From XYD12-FULL-36-8 sp964613805 (GTDB lineage Bacteria > Bacteroidota > Ignavibacteria > Ignavibacteriales > Ignavibacteriaceae), in NCBI GenBank assembly GCA_964613805.1, contig CAZTJF010000018.1, positions 26,201 through 90,200 on the forward strand: 64,000 nt of DNA. Reading direction: 5' to 3'. This document shows positions 9,528-18,372 of the stretch, piece by piece (the first letter of the stretch is position 1; the number at the start of each line of letters is the position of its first letter). Both the position numbers and the translations under genes were made by a program. The notes below the pieces were generated by a model. That model ran no database searches and was not told the origin of the DNA. It saw only the letters and a program-made list of their open reading frames with translations.

Positions 9528-11678
9528 CTATTTTATTAGTGTCATTTTTTTTGTTTGGATGTACTCGCCAATTTTTAATTGATAGAAATATATTCCTGAT
9601 GCTGGATGATGCCTGCCACTCTGTGGGATGCTGGATGCTGGATAAAATTCAACCTCATATCTTCCTGCTGGTTTATACTCATCAACTAATGTTGCTATTT
9701 TATTTCCAAGAATATCGAAAACCTTTAATGTTTGCCAACTACTGGCTGGTGACTGCCAACTAATTCGTGTGCTTGGGTTGAATGGGTTAGGATAGTTTTG
9801 GCTAAGGTAGAAATTATTTAATGCGAGATTTTCATTCTTAATAAAAGTCGTTCCACCAGTTGTGGTTTTTAGAATTGCTCCACCGCTGCCCGCAGCGTAA
9901 CCAATATTTGAAGATGTAAAAAATGTTGAATAGAGACTACTGCCTGTACCGCTTGATTGAGCAGTCCAAGTCAACCCAGCATCGGTGGTTTTGATTATAG
10001 TTCCTTCATATCCAACAGCATATCCAATAGTTGCTTCAATAAAGTGAAGTGAAAATAGGTTGCTTGCCGCATCAACTTCTATGTTAGTCCATGTACTACC
10101 GCCATTAGTTGTTCGAAGCACTTTGCTTCCAACCCCAGTGTTTATTCCACCGACAGCACAGCCATTTGAAGCATCAGCAAAGTAAACCGACCAGATCATT
10201 TGGTCGGGTTCGGTATATTGGCTGCTCCATGTTGCCCCACCGTCTGTGGTTTTCATTATAAATCCTGTACCGCCGTAAGTATCTCCACCAACAGCATAAC
10301 CTGTGTTCTCATCTGTAAAATACAAGCCGCTAATTTGGCTAAAAGTTGTGCTGTTCAAGTTTGTCCATGTAGAACCAGCATCTGTAGTTTTGATGAGTGT
10401 ACCAAAATACCCCGATGCATAACCAACTGCTTCCGTTGGGAAATGAATTGAGAATAGCCACTCGTTTACACCTGTAGATAGTTCGCTCCAATTGTTTCCG
10501 CCATTGGTAGTCTTTAGAATTGTTCCTGCATCGCCGACTGCATAAATAGTATTCTGATCAACTATAGCCATTGATTGCAGAAGACTAACTGTACCACTGG
10601 TTTGCGACAGCCAGTCAGTCCCTCCACTAGTGGTTTTCAAGATTCTTCCAAAATCTCCCACAGCACATCCAACATTTGAATCATAGAATTTTATACACAA
10701 AAAATTTTCATTTACTCCACTGGAAATGATTTGCCAAGAGCCGCCGCCATTTGTTGTTTTGATTGTTATTCCATTATCCCCAAATACAAAACCTAGGTTT
10801 GGATTGACGAATGAAACATCATGCAGCCAATTTGAAGTACTGCTGATTTGTGCAGACCAGTTTGAACCTCCATTTGTGGTGCTTATAATTGTGCCATCAT
10901 ACCCAATAGCGAAACCATTATTTGAATCAAGAAAAACAACCTTATCGAGCCAATTAAATGTTCCGCTTGTTTGACTTTCCCAACTCTCGCCGCCATTTGT
11001 TGTTTTAAGAATCAGCCCCCCCATTCCTACAACATAACCAACATCAGAATTTAAAAAGGTCACAGAATTTAAGTTATAGAATGTTCCGCTTGTTTGATTT
11101 TGCCAACTGGTGCCACCGTTAGTGGTTTTGATAATTGTACCAGCAACACCAACAGCATAACCAATGTTCGCATTTAAAAAAGTTACGGAGAAAAGACCAT
11201 TATTTGTATTAGCGTTTTGTTCTTCCCAATTTTCTCCGCTATTTGTTGTATGCAGCAATACGTTTGAAAAATTCTCGCTGGATTCACCAACAGCATAGCC
11301 ATTATTTAAATCAACAAAATGCACAGCCCAAAAGATGATGCTTGAATCTAAATATATTTTATCCCAGTTTGTTCCTGCATCAGAGGTTTTGACTATTGTT
11401 CCATTTACACCAACAGCAAAACCAAAATTACTATTTGCAAAAGAAATTGATGTGAGCTGATTTGTAGTGCCGCTTGCTTGTCTGTTCCATGTGGTTCCAT
11501 TATCTGTTGATTTTAATATCGTTCCGCCATCGCCTACTGCATAAACTGCTTCACTGGTTATGGCAGAACCATACAAAGTGTTTCCCTGTGGTAAAGGATT
11601 TTGCCAAAACCACTGTTGGCTAAACACGTTCGACACGATAATTAAAACAAGTAATAAAGAACTATAGACTGTTGTCAT
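9528..11678 (-). CDS. YCF48-type repeat propeller, secreted, with T9SS sorting domain
   Basis: This 716-residue protein has an N-terminal signal peptide (to about FSQ, residue 21), then about 14 tandem blades, each about 45 residues and ending in a variant of VGDGGTILKTTNGGxxW. The C-terminal sorting domain has core NYPNPFNPSTRI. YCF48/BNR-like repeats form beta propellers, and in this phylum they are common in large secreted proteins of unknown role. The sorting domain holds an odd insertion (YPASSIPQSGRHHPASGIYF) encoded by a short repeat at 9599-9642. It lies 12 bases after the CotH gene and 9 before the ASST-like gene. Confidence 0.85.
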   Translation of the reverse strand: MTTVYSSLLLVLIIVSNVFSQQWFWQNPLPQGNTLYGSAITSEAVYAVGDGGTILKSTDNGTTWNRQASGTTNQLTSISFANSNFGFAVGVNGTIVKTSDAGTNWDKIYLDSSIIFWAVHFVDLNNGYAVGESSENFSNVLLHTTNSGENWEEQNANTNNGLFSVTFLNANIGYAVGVAGTIIKTTNGGTSWQNQTSGTFYNLNSVTFLNSDVGYVVGMGGLILKTTNGGESWESQTSGTFNWLDKVVFLDSNNGFAIGYDGTIISTTNGGSNWSAQISSTSNWLHDVSFVNPNLGFVFGDNGITIKTTNGGGSWQIISSGVNENFLCIKFYDSNVGCAVGDFGRILKTTSGGTDWLSQTSGTVSLLQSMAIVDQNTIYAVGDAGTILKTTNGGNNWSELSTGVNEWLFSIHFPTEAVGYASGYFGTLIKTTDAGSTWTNLNSTTFSQISGLYFTDENTGYAVGGDTYGGTGFIMKTTDGGATWSSQYTEPDQMIWSVYFADASNGCAVGGINTGVGSKVLRTTNGGSTWTNIEVDAASNLFSLHFIEATIGYAVGYEGTIIKTTDAGLTWTAQSSGTGSSLYSTFFTSSNIGYAAGSGGAILKTTTGGTTFIKNENLALNNFYLSQNYPNPFNPSTRISWQSPASSWQTLKVFDILGNKIATLVDEYKPAGRYEVEFYPASSIPQSGRHHPASGIYFYQLKIGEYIQTKKMTLIK

Positions 11679-11690
11679 TTTTTCCTCATT

Positions 11691-14153
11691 TTATTTGACA
11701 AGCATCATCTGCTTTGTTTGAATGAAACTGCTGGCTTCGTTGAAAGCTGTTAATCTGTAAAAATAAATTCCACTTGATAAATTCTTATTCGCCATATTTA
11801 ATTCGGCTTCATATCTTCCTGCAGATTTGTATTCATTCACCAATGTGATAATTTCATTACCAAGAATATCGAAGACTTTAAGAACGTGCCAACCGGCAAC
11901 AGGCGTCTGCCAACTGATCTTAGTGCTTGGGTTAAATGGATTTGGATAATTCTGACAAAGCATAAATTCAGATGGCGATACTGAGTTTTCGTTTTCTACC
12001 TTAACGGGAGTATTACTTGCATTGAATGTTGGCTGCCCTTGAACGAAAGGACCTGTTCCGTTTGGAATTCGAGCCATGGAAAGATCTGCAGTTTGCACCC
12101 CAAATGTAATTGAGTCAATAACAGTGAGATCGGGTTTTGAAAAAATGATTTGCTCACCGCTGACCGAAAGTTTGAAGTTCGCATGCAGTCCCAGCTGCCC
12201 TTCATTCTCGTCTGCCCAAACAATTAGGAAGCTATTGGCTTCAATGATAGTATTTGTTGGGAAAGTCCACTTGGTTGGATTACTGTATTTATCAGAAAAA
12301 TAATAGCCGCTCAAATTGATCGGCTGATTTGTGTTGTTGTACATTTCTATCCAATCATCAAACTCTCCAGATGGATCTGGAATAGTATTATTCTGTGCCA
12401 TAAACTCATTTATGACAACATCACCGGCTGGAGTGTAAAGAACATTAACTGCATTAAATGTTGGCTGTGTTTGAACAAAATTGCCAGTACCGTTTGGGAT
12501 ACGAGCCATAGATAAGTTTGATGTTTGTGCTCCAAAAGTTATTGTATCAAGAACTGACAAATCATTTTTATAAAAACCAATAAACTCGCCATTAGCCGAA
12601 AGTTTAAAGTTAGCATGTAATCCTGCTTGCAAGCTGTCCTCATCAGCCCAAACAATCAAAAAGCCATACGGACCAATGGTTGTGTTTGCTGGGAACTGCC
12701 ATTTGGAAGGATTGGTCGCATTATCAGTTAAATACAACCCGCCAAGATTTATTGTTTGATTTGTATTGTTATAAATCTCAATCCAATCATCGAACTGTCC
12801 GGCTGGATCCGGAATAGAATCGTTTTGCGCCATGAATTCATTTATAACAACATCACCTTGTGTTAAAACAAAATCGCAGTTCACTCCAAGATTGGTAAGC
12901 TGTGTTTGAACGCTTGTTCTTCGAGAATTGATAAATGATTTCAGACCAGGAATTCTGCTTGTTCCAGCAACTCCGCTTATCGGTAAATCTGTCAGAATAT
13001 TCATTTCAAATTGAGTATTTGTGTATTGCTTTCTCGGATCAGCATAAACATACGGTCGAATGATGTTTGCCACACTATCTATATCGGCAAATAAGTTTGA
13101 TGTAGTAAAATGGTTATTAAAAAGTTGGCAGAGGGAGAAGAGATAGTCATTTTTTAATGAAGCATTGCTTAAAACCTTTCCCATCAATGGTCTATAGGTA
13201 GAACTTAGCAAGTAAGTAACGCTAAGGTTTTCAAAATTAGAAACACCGCCGCCATAGCAGCCGAAAGTTAATCCAACATCCCAAACTATCCATTCCATTT
13301 TTGAAGTCAGCGGATTAAAATAGAAATAGAAATTCCTGCCGCTGTTGTTGTATGAATCGAGGTTGGCAAATAAAATATCAGTCGCAATTCCCTTATTCAA
13401 AGCGGTCATATTCATTTTCGAAGGGAAAGAGACTGCCGGGCTAGAGCCGTTGTTTATTGAATCAAGCAAAGTGACAAGCTGCCCCCAAGCCGTTGTTGAG
13501 CCATCTGTTTTCATTTCATAGCGAGTGTAATAAGAATCGGGAACGCTTGTAAACCACCTAAAATCAGAAGCGGCTTGAATTCCTTCAAAAGCATCAACTG
13601 CTTTGAATAAATCGCCGCTGTTATCACCATAACGCGAGCCAAGAAAACGTTTATCAACATGCTCAATCATTGAATAAAATGCAAACAGTGTATCGTTGAT
13701 AAAAACATTAGCAAAGTTTGCTCTTGGTGCTGCAATACCGGCAGAGCGGCAAAAGTCCAGGTGAATTTTTTCACGCATAAAAGTTGGATCGCCATAGCAA
13801 TTATTTAGGTGAATTCCTTTAAGTTCATCCCATCTTTGGTCATCACGATACTCTCCGAAGCTAAGTCGAATAGATTTTTTATTATTTGGATGGCTGAATG
13901 AAGAATTTCCTTTCAATCGTACACCAACACTGTCAAGCTGTAAACCATCTAAGATTACCGTGGCAGGAATGAATTGTTCTAATCCCTGATTATAATAGTA
14001 AACAAGCGAATCCCAGTAATTTGGTTGGCTAAACTTTATGTTGATTGTGTGAACCTGAATTCCGGAAAAAACGTTGTCACCAGGATTTTGAGCTGATACG
14101 CTGAATGTCATTACAATAAATAGTATTGCTGATATAAATAATTTGAGTTTCAT
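11691..14153 (-). CDS. CotH-kinase and double lamin-tail protein with T9SS sorting domain
   Basis: This 820-residue protein has a signal peptide (MKLKLFISAILFIVMTFSVS), a CotH-type domain (about 35-440, with LKGNSSFSHPNNKKSIRL, then FYSMIEHVDKRFL and WIVWDVGLTFGCYGGG), two near-identical lamin-tail domains beginning GDVVINEFMAQN (about 444 and 594), and a sorting domain (core NYPNPFNPSTKI). CotH proteins are atypical protein kinases; lamin-tail domains are beta sandwiches found with them at the cell surface. The two lamin-tail copies look like a recent duplication. It is the first of three sorting-domain genes on the same strand. Confidence 0.85.
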   Translation of the reverse strand: MKLKLFISAILFIVMTFSVSAQNPGDNVFSGIQVHTINIKFSQPNYWDSLVYYYNQGLEQFIPATVILDGLQLDSVGVRLKGNSSFSHPNNKKSIRLSFGEYRDDQRWDELKGIHLNNCYGDPTFMREKIHLDFCRSAGIAAPRANFANVFINDTLFAFYSMIEHVDKRFLGSRYGDNSGDLFKAVDAFEGIQAASDFRWFTSVPDSYYTRYEMKTDGSTTAWGQLVTLLDSINNGSSPAVSFPSKMNMTALNKGIATDILFANLDSYNNSGRNFYFYFNPLTSKMEWIVWDVGLTFGCYGGGVSNFENLSVTYLLSSTYRPLMGKVLSNASLKNDYLFSLCQLFNNHFTTSNLFADIDSVANIIRPYVYADPRKQYTNTQFEMNILTDLPISGVAGTSRIPGLKSFINSRRTSVQTQLTNLGVNCDFVLTQGDVVINEFMAQNDSIPDPAGQFDDWIEIYNNTNQTINLGGLYLTDNATNPSKWQFPANTTIGPYGFLIVWADEDSLQAGLHANFKLSANGEFIGFYKNDLSVLDTITFGAQTSNLSMARIPNGTGNFVQTQPTFNAVNVLYTPAGDVVINEFMAQNNTIPDPSGEFDDWIEMYNNTNQPINLSGYYFSDKYSNPTKWTFPTNTIIEANSFLIVWADENEGQLGLHANFKLSVSGEQIIFSKPDLTVIDSITFGVQTADLSMARIPNGTGPFVQGQPTFNASNTPVKVENENSVSPSEFMLCQNYPNPFNPSTKISWQTPVAGWHVLKVFDILGNEIITLVNEYKSAGRYEAELNMANKNLSSGIYFYRLTAFNEASSFIQTKQMMLVK

Positions 14154-14216
14154 GTTTTAAGATTTTTTAGTGACAAGAATCGTTATTTGATTTTGAGTTT
14201 CCTTTTTAACGAATGA

Positions 14217-14723
14217 CTACTGTTTTGGTCTTGGCGGAGGTTCGCCGCCAAGAGGTTTTTGTCTTATCTTACCGAACAAGTCTTTTAGCTCTTGAGTTTG
14301 CTCTGGTGTATAAATTTTATTAACACCAATGAAATGTTGAGAGATTGATTTTTCAATTTCTGCTTGGAACTGTCCTATTTTTGAAGAAAGAAAATCTGTT
14401 TGAGCAATATCGGCATTTGAAGAAAAAGATTCGTCGATTATTTTATCTTTGTAAAGCTGAATGCTGTCTCTTAGTGCCTTCATCTCATCCAAATGTTTTT
14501 TGGTGACCACATCAAATTTTACTATTTGTTCTTTATCCAACCCAAGCTCTCGTTTCATTTGATCGAAAACACTCATTCTATCATGTCCATGTGGTGGGGG
14601 AGGCATGGGATACCGTTGACTGCTGCCAATAGTTACCCACATAAAGATTAGTGTGGCAATGTTCAGTACGATTAAGGCAAGCACAATCCAAATGCTGAAC
14701 TTGTATTTAGAAAAAAAGTCCAT
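14217..14723 (-). CDS. Periplasmic Spy/CnrX-like protein (metal-resistance fold), membrane-anchored
   Basis: This 168-residue protein has one N-terminal membrane helix (about 10-32), a Pro/His-rich linker (YPMPPPPHGHDRM), then long helices ending with the LTxxQ-like YTPEQTQELKDLF. This is the layout of the CpxP/Spy/CnrX superfamily, in which a helical hairpin senses metals or misfolded protein in the periplasm. It lies 8 bases after a small membrane protein and downstream of an ECF sigma factor, so a CnrYXH-like sensing role is a reasonable inference. The His-Gly-His in the linker could bind metal. Confidence 0.72.
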   Translation of the reverse strand: MDFFSKYKFSIWIVLALIVLNIATLIFMWVTIGSSQRYPMPPPPHGHDRMSVFDQMKRELGLDKEQIVKFDVVTKKHLDEMKALRDSIQLYKDKIIDESFSSNADIAQTDFLSSKIGQFQAEIEKSISQHFIGVNKIYTPEQTQELKDLFGKIRQKPLGGEPPPRPKQ

Positions 14724-14731
14724 GATGCTTC

Positions 14732-15055
14732 TTATTGATTTGTTAATTGAAAATATGAATCACTGTTTAAGTAATATGCTTCAGAAACCTGCTTTAGGAA
14801 AACATCATTAGATGTAACTTGAAATGTAACTGAGTTTTTTATTTGTAAGAATGTAAAAAGTGTGGCTATCCAGAAAAGAGAAATAAAAGCAAGTTTAAGA
14901 AAATCAAAATCGAATTGTTGAAATGAGGTTTTTCTTTTTTCTTCTAACTTCAACTGAATTTTTTCAAAAAAGAATGGAGAAATCTTCAGTTCGCTTCTCT
15001 CCCCTAAAAGAGCGATGGTTTTGTCAATATTTTCTAAAATATTCTGATTATTCAT
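14732..15055 (-). CDS. Small single-pass membrane protein, candidate anti-sigma factor
   Basis: This 107-residue protein has a soluble N-terminal half (about 1-45) and one membrane helix at about 50-68 (LAFISLFWIATLFTFLQI), with a short outer tail. No family was recognised. Its position directly between an ECF sigma gene (50 bases upstream) and a CnrX/Spy-like protein (8 bases downstream), and its single-helix topology, match small anti-sigma factors such as CnrY. There is no visible zinc-binding HxxxCxxC motif. The role is inferred from context. Confidence 0.6.
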   Translation of the reverse strand: MNNQNILENIDKTIALLGERSELKISPFFFEKIQLKLEEKRKTSFQQFDFDFLKLAFISLFWIATLFTFLQIKNSVTFQVTSNDVFLKQVSEAYYLNSDSYFQLTNQ

Positions 15056-15105
15056 GTTTTTCTGCTTTCTGTTTCATTAGACGAAAAATCCGTAAAAATC
15101 CTTCG

Positions 15106-15678
15106 CTATGCTTTTTTCTCAAAATATTTGTGCAGTTGTTTTCTCAGATTCACTTTACCCCGATGCATTGAAGATTCAACAGCAGAAACAGAAACTCCCA
15201 TAATTTTAGCTATTCCTGCATGGTTTAATTCTTCTATCTTGTGCAGAGTAATGGCAATTCTTTGACTTTCTGGGATTCTTTCTAATGCATCATAAAGAAT
15301 TCTTCTTCTCTCATCATCTTCAATTTCTTTGGCGGGATTAATGTCTTTGGATGGAAGAGATAATACACTTTTCGATTCGATTCCAAATAACTGTTTTATT
15401 GAACCAAATCGTTTTTTGCTTTTTTCTTTTCTGGTGTGATCAATACACTTAGTTATAGCAATGCGGTATATCCACGTTGAAATCTTAGACTCGCTTCGAA
15501 AATTTTTTATTGATCGGAATACCTCAACAAAAACATCCTGAGCAAGGTCTTCGGCAGTTTCTTTATTTCTAACATAGCCGCTGCAAACAGAGGTGATTTG
15601 CTTCTGAAACAATTCAACTAATTGCTTAAACGCTTCTCTGTCCCCCGAAATTATTTTCTGAATTTGTTCGTCGGTCAA
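15106..15678 (-). CDS. ECF-type RNA polymerase sigma factor
   Basis: This 190-residue protein has sigma region 2 (EDLAQDVFVEVFRSI then STWIYRIAITKCIDHTRKEK, about 42-82) and region 4 with a helix-turn-helix (LNHAGIAKIMGVSVSAVESSMHRG, about 149-172). There are no regions 1 or 3, so it is an extracytoplasmic-function sigma factor. The next genes on the same strand encode a single-pass membrane protein and a periplasmic sensor-like protein, followed by three T9SS cargo genes. It therefore probably controls an envelope response, possibly including those cargo genes. Confidence 0.93.
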   Translation of the reverse strand: MTDEQIQKIISGDREAFKQLVELFQKQITSVCSGYVRNKETAEDLAQDVFVEVFRSIKNFRSESKISTWIYRIAITKCIDHTRKEKSKKRFGSIKQLFGIESKSVLSLPSKDINPAKEIEDDERRRILYDALERIPESQRIAITLHKIEELNHAGIAKIMGVSVSAVESSMHRGKVNLRKQLHKYFEKKA

Positions 15679-15713
15679 TTCGGCAAATTGATTTGTTTGC
15701 AGGCAATGTGTAA

Positions 15714-15738
15714 TGCCCTATAAAAATTTTGCAGGGCA
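15714..15738 (-). terminator. Short stem-loop between the GH13 and sigma-factor genes
   Basis: TGCCCT (15714-15719) and AGGGCA (15733-15738) form a 6-bp stem with a 13-base AT-rich loop. It lies between the stop of the GH13 gene (15782) and the sigma-factor start (15678). It may end the upstream transcript, or it may be part of the sigma leader. It is short, so support is weak. Confidence 0.3.
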
Positions 15739-15781
15739 AAATTAGCGATAAAAATGAATAAAGGTGTTTTAAGAAAAAAGT

Positions 15782-17635
15782 TTAATTGCCAATATGTTTA
15801 AGTATTGCTCCCCACTTCGGCTGAACGTTAATCTTTAATCTTACTTTAGTGTTTGTGTGTTTAACGTTTTCATTCAGCAAATCAATCCACTTTGTATTAG
15901 CAGTAATACTAAGCTCGGTACTCTGTTGTTTACTGCTGTTATTCAGCACAACAATAATTTTTTCATTGTTGTAACTACGGGAGAATCCATACAATTCTTT
16001 TTTGTTATCAACTAAAACTGTTTCAAAATCTCCAAACTGAAGAGCGGGGTTTTCATTTCTAATCTGAATGAGTTTTTTAAAATGCTCAAGTAAATCATAA
16101 TTGGTTTCGACTTTGTCGGCTTTTTCCCTTTTGGTTTGATCTGGTAAAAATATTTCTTCATCGTATTTCATGTCTGCCCAAACCATTGGCTTGCGGGAAT
16201 CGGGATCATTAGCTCCCCACATTCCAACTTCATCGCCATAGTAAATCATTGGTGCGCCAACATACGTCATTTGGAAAATTAAAAACAGCTTGGCAATACT
16301 TAGTTCGTAGTCATTTGGTTTTCTGGTATAATAACTTGGATTATCACCTTTTGATACGCCAAAATATTTCGACCAGTCTCTATATCTGCCTAAATCTCGA
16401 TTAACTATATGGGAAAGCAATCTGTTTGTGTCGTGACTATCGAACAAATTTTGCTGAACATATTCAACTCCTCCTGGGAAAGCTTCTCTCAGTTCTTTTA
16501 ATATTTTATCAAACTCACTTGTTTTGATTCGTGTTTTATCGCTTACTAAATAATCTGCACAAGCAAATGCAAAATTATAATTCATTACAGCATCAAACTC
16601 ATCCCCTTCGAGATAAGGTTTAATCACATCAATTGAATCAATAACTTCGGCAGTAAGGTATGCCTCGGAATTTATAGACTTAACATGCTCTCTCCAATCC
16701 TTCCAGAATTGATGCTTAACACAATATGCCACATCAAGCCGCCAGCCGTCAATTCCATCTTCCGGATTGCCATCGCTGTTTGGATCCATCCATCGCTTTG
16801 TAATATCGAAGATGTATTTTTTTGGACCTTCGACAATTCCGTTTTCATCTTCCCGCAATTCAGGAAGTTCTTTCACTCCAAACCATCCCTCATATTTAAA
16901 CTTTGTTCCCTTTTCCGGATCATCCCATGATTTTATTGTGAACCAATCTTCGTACTTTGAGTTTTGCTGATTTTTCACAACATCCTTAAATGCCCAGCTG
17001 TTCAAGCCCATGTGATTGAAAACGCCGTCAATAATTATGTACATTTTTCTTTGGTGAATTTGCTTAATCAGTTCGAGAAATAATCTATCAGCCGAAGTCC
17101 ATACCCATGTTGACGGATCGTCTGGAATTTCCTTTTCAATTAATTCTCTGTCGCCAATTGGATTTGGACCAAAGTTAGGATCAACATGATGATATGTAGC
17201 CCCATCATACTTGTGGAGAGACGGTGCTTCGAAAATGGGATTGAGATAAAGCGCCGTAATTCCCAAGTCTTGTATGTAATCAAGCTTATCAATTATACCC
17301 TGTAAATCACCACCATACCTTCTCCTTTGAAGATTAAACCAAATATCTTTTCCATTCTCTTTTTCATAAGGTTGAAGTTCGTACCAATCCGATGTCCATG
17401 GATGGATTTGCCAAGGCGAAGTTGCATTGTGAGGATATGCTCCTTCAATGTCTCCTAGAGTTGGGTCATTGCTTGTGTCCCCATTTCGAAATCGTTCAGG
17501 GAATATCTGATACCAAACAACTTTTTTTGCCCAGTGGGGGACAAACTCATTTTTAACTTTGCGCATGATGTTGCCTTCTTTAAGTGAAAATGAAAGCGCG
17601 GCTATTCCAAAAATAACTATAACTGGCTTCTTCAT
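15782..17635 (-). CDS. Glycoside hydrolase family 13 (neopullulanase/cyclomaltodextrinase-like alpha-amylase)
   Basis: This 617-residue protein has a GH13 barrel with all catalytic signatures: IIDGVFNHMG (region I), DGWRLDVAYC with the nucleophile Asp (region II), LTAEVID with the acid/base Glu (region III) and LFDSHDTNR with the third Asp (region IV). It would cut alpha-1,4 (and perhaps alpha-1,6) glucans. The N-terminus has a weak hydrophobic stretch (VIVIFGIAALSFSL), so export is uncertain; a second start at MRKVKNEF has its own GAAGG site. The gene lies one base after the AlkD-like gene. Confidence 0.9.
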   Translation of the reverse strand: MKKPVIVIFGIAALSFSLKEGNIMRKVKNEFVPHWAKKVVWYQIFPERFRNGDTSNDPTLGDIEGAYPHNATSPWQIHPWTSDWYELQPYEKENGKDIWFNLQRRRYGGDLQGIIDKLDYIQDLGITALYLNPIFEAPSLHKYDGATYHHVDPNFGPNPIGDRELIEKEIPDDPSTWVWTSADRLFLELIKQIHQRKMYIIIDGVFNHMGLNSWAFKDVVKNQQNSKYEDWFTIKSWDDPEKGTKFKYEGWFGVKELPELREDENGIVEGPKKYIFDITKRWMDPNSDGNPEDGIDGWRLDVAYCVKHQFWKDWREHVKSINSEAYLTAEVIDSIDVIKPYLEGDEFDAVMNYNFAFACADYLVSDKTRIKTSEFDKILKELREAFPGGVEYVQQNLFDSHDTNRLLSHIVNRDLGRYRDWSKYFGVSKGDNPSYYTRKPNDYELSIAKLFLIFQMTYVGAPMIYYGDEVGMWGANDPDSRKPMVWADMKYDEEIFLPDQTKREKADKVETNYDLLEHFKKLIQIRNENPALQFGDFETVLVDNKKELYGFSRSYNNEKIIVVLNNSSKQQSTELSITANTKWIDLLNENVKHTNTKVRLKINVQPKWGAILKHIGN

Positions 17636-17636
17636 T

Positions 17637-18341
17637 TCAGATCTCTCCTCTCAAGTATGCTTGTCTTCTTTTTTCGGGGAATTTCTCAATTGCATAACGC
17701 AGCATTGTCCGAGGCATTATTTTATAATGTTTTTTCAAAATTATTTCTTCTTCAATTAAATTTCTTTTTCCAATTTCTCGCAGCATCCAGCCGACAGCTT
17801 TGTGAATTAAATCATGTTCATCTTGCAAAAGCATTTTAGAAATTTTAAGTGTTGTGTCGAACACTCCATTTTTAATAAAATAGAAAGTTGACATAATTGC
17901 AATTCTCCGTTCCCAAAGATTTTTAGAACGTGCAAGCTTGAAAAGGATTTTTTTATCCTTATCGAGAAGATATGCCCCAATAATTCGCTCGGCAGAAAGG
18001 TCAACCAAATCCCAATTGTTAATTTGCTTTGTGTTCTTCAGGTAAAAATCATAAATGATTTTTTTCTTTTTATCATCCGCTTTTCGAAATTGATCAGTAA
18101 GAATAAATAATGAGATCAATCGTTCTTCATGAGGAGGAGAATAGAGAAGCTCTTTAATATCCTCGAGCGATAAATCTTTAAACTGCTTTGCTATTTCTCG
18201 TGATAAGGGAACCTTTATTCCAAGGAATTCATCTCCTTCTCCGTATTCACCTTTACCTGTCTTGAAAAATCGTGCAAGGATTTTTGCTTGAGAGGGATTG
18301 GCTTCTTTCTTTAAAATTTTTCTTAATTCACTTAATGACAT
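17637..18341 (-). CDS. AlkD-like DNA alkylation repair protein
   Basis: This 234-residue, HEAT-like helical protein matches the DNA alkylation repair (AlkD) family: KVPLSREIAKQF near the start, WDLVDLSAERIIGAYL in the middle (the Trp-Asp pair lies by the lesion site in AlkD) and HKAVGWMLREIGKR near the end. AlkD glycosylases remove alkylated bases without flipping them. Length is typical. It lies 31 bases after hypE and directly before the GH13 gene, with no obvious link to either. Confidence 0.87.
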   Translation of the reverse strand: MSLSELRKILKKEANPSQAKILARFFKTGKGEYGEGDEFLGIKVPLSREIAKQFKDLSLEDIKELLYSPPHEERLISLFILTDQFRKADDKKKKIIYDFYLKNTKQINNWDLVDLSAERIIGAYLLDKDKKILFKLARSKNLWERRIAIMSTFYFIKNGVFDTTLKISKMLLQDEHDLIHKAVGWMLREIGKRNLIEEEIILKKHYKIMPRTMLRYAIEKFPEKRRQAYLRGEI

Positions 18342-18372
18342 TTCAATTTTTTCTTTACGTCTTCTATATTCA

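Noticed and set aside
9528..11678. Tandem DNA repeats that might be a CRISPR or satellite
   Set aside because: The period of about 140 bases matches protein blades of a YCF48 propeller in one open frame; repeats are diverged and there are no spacers.
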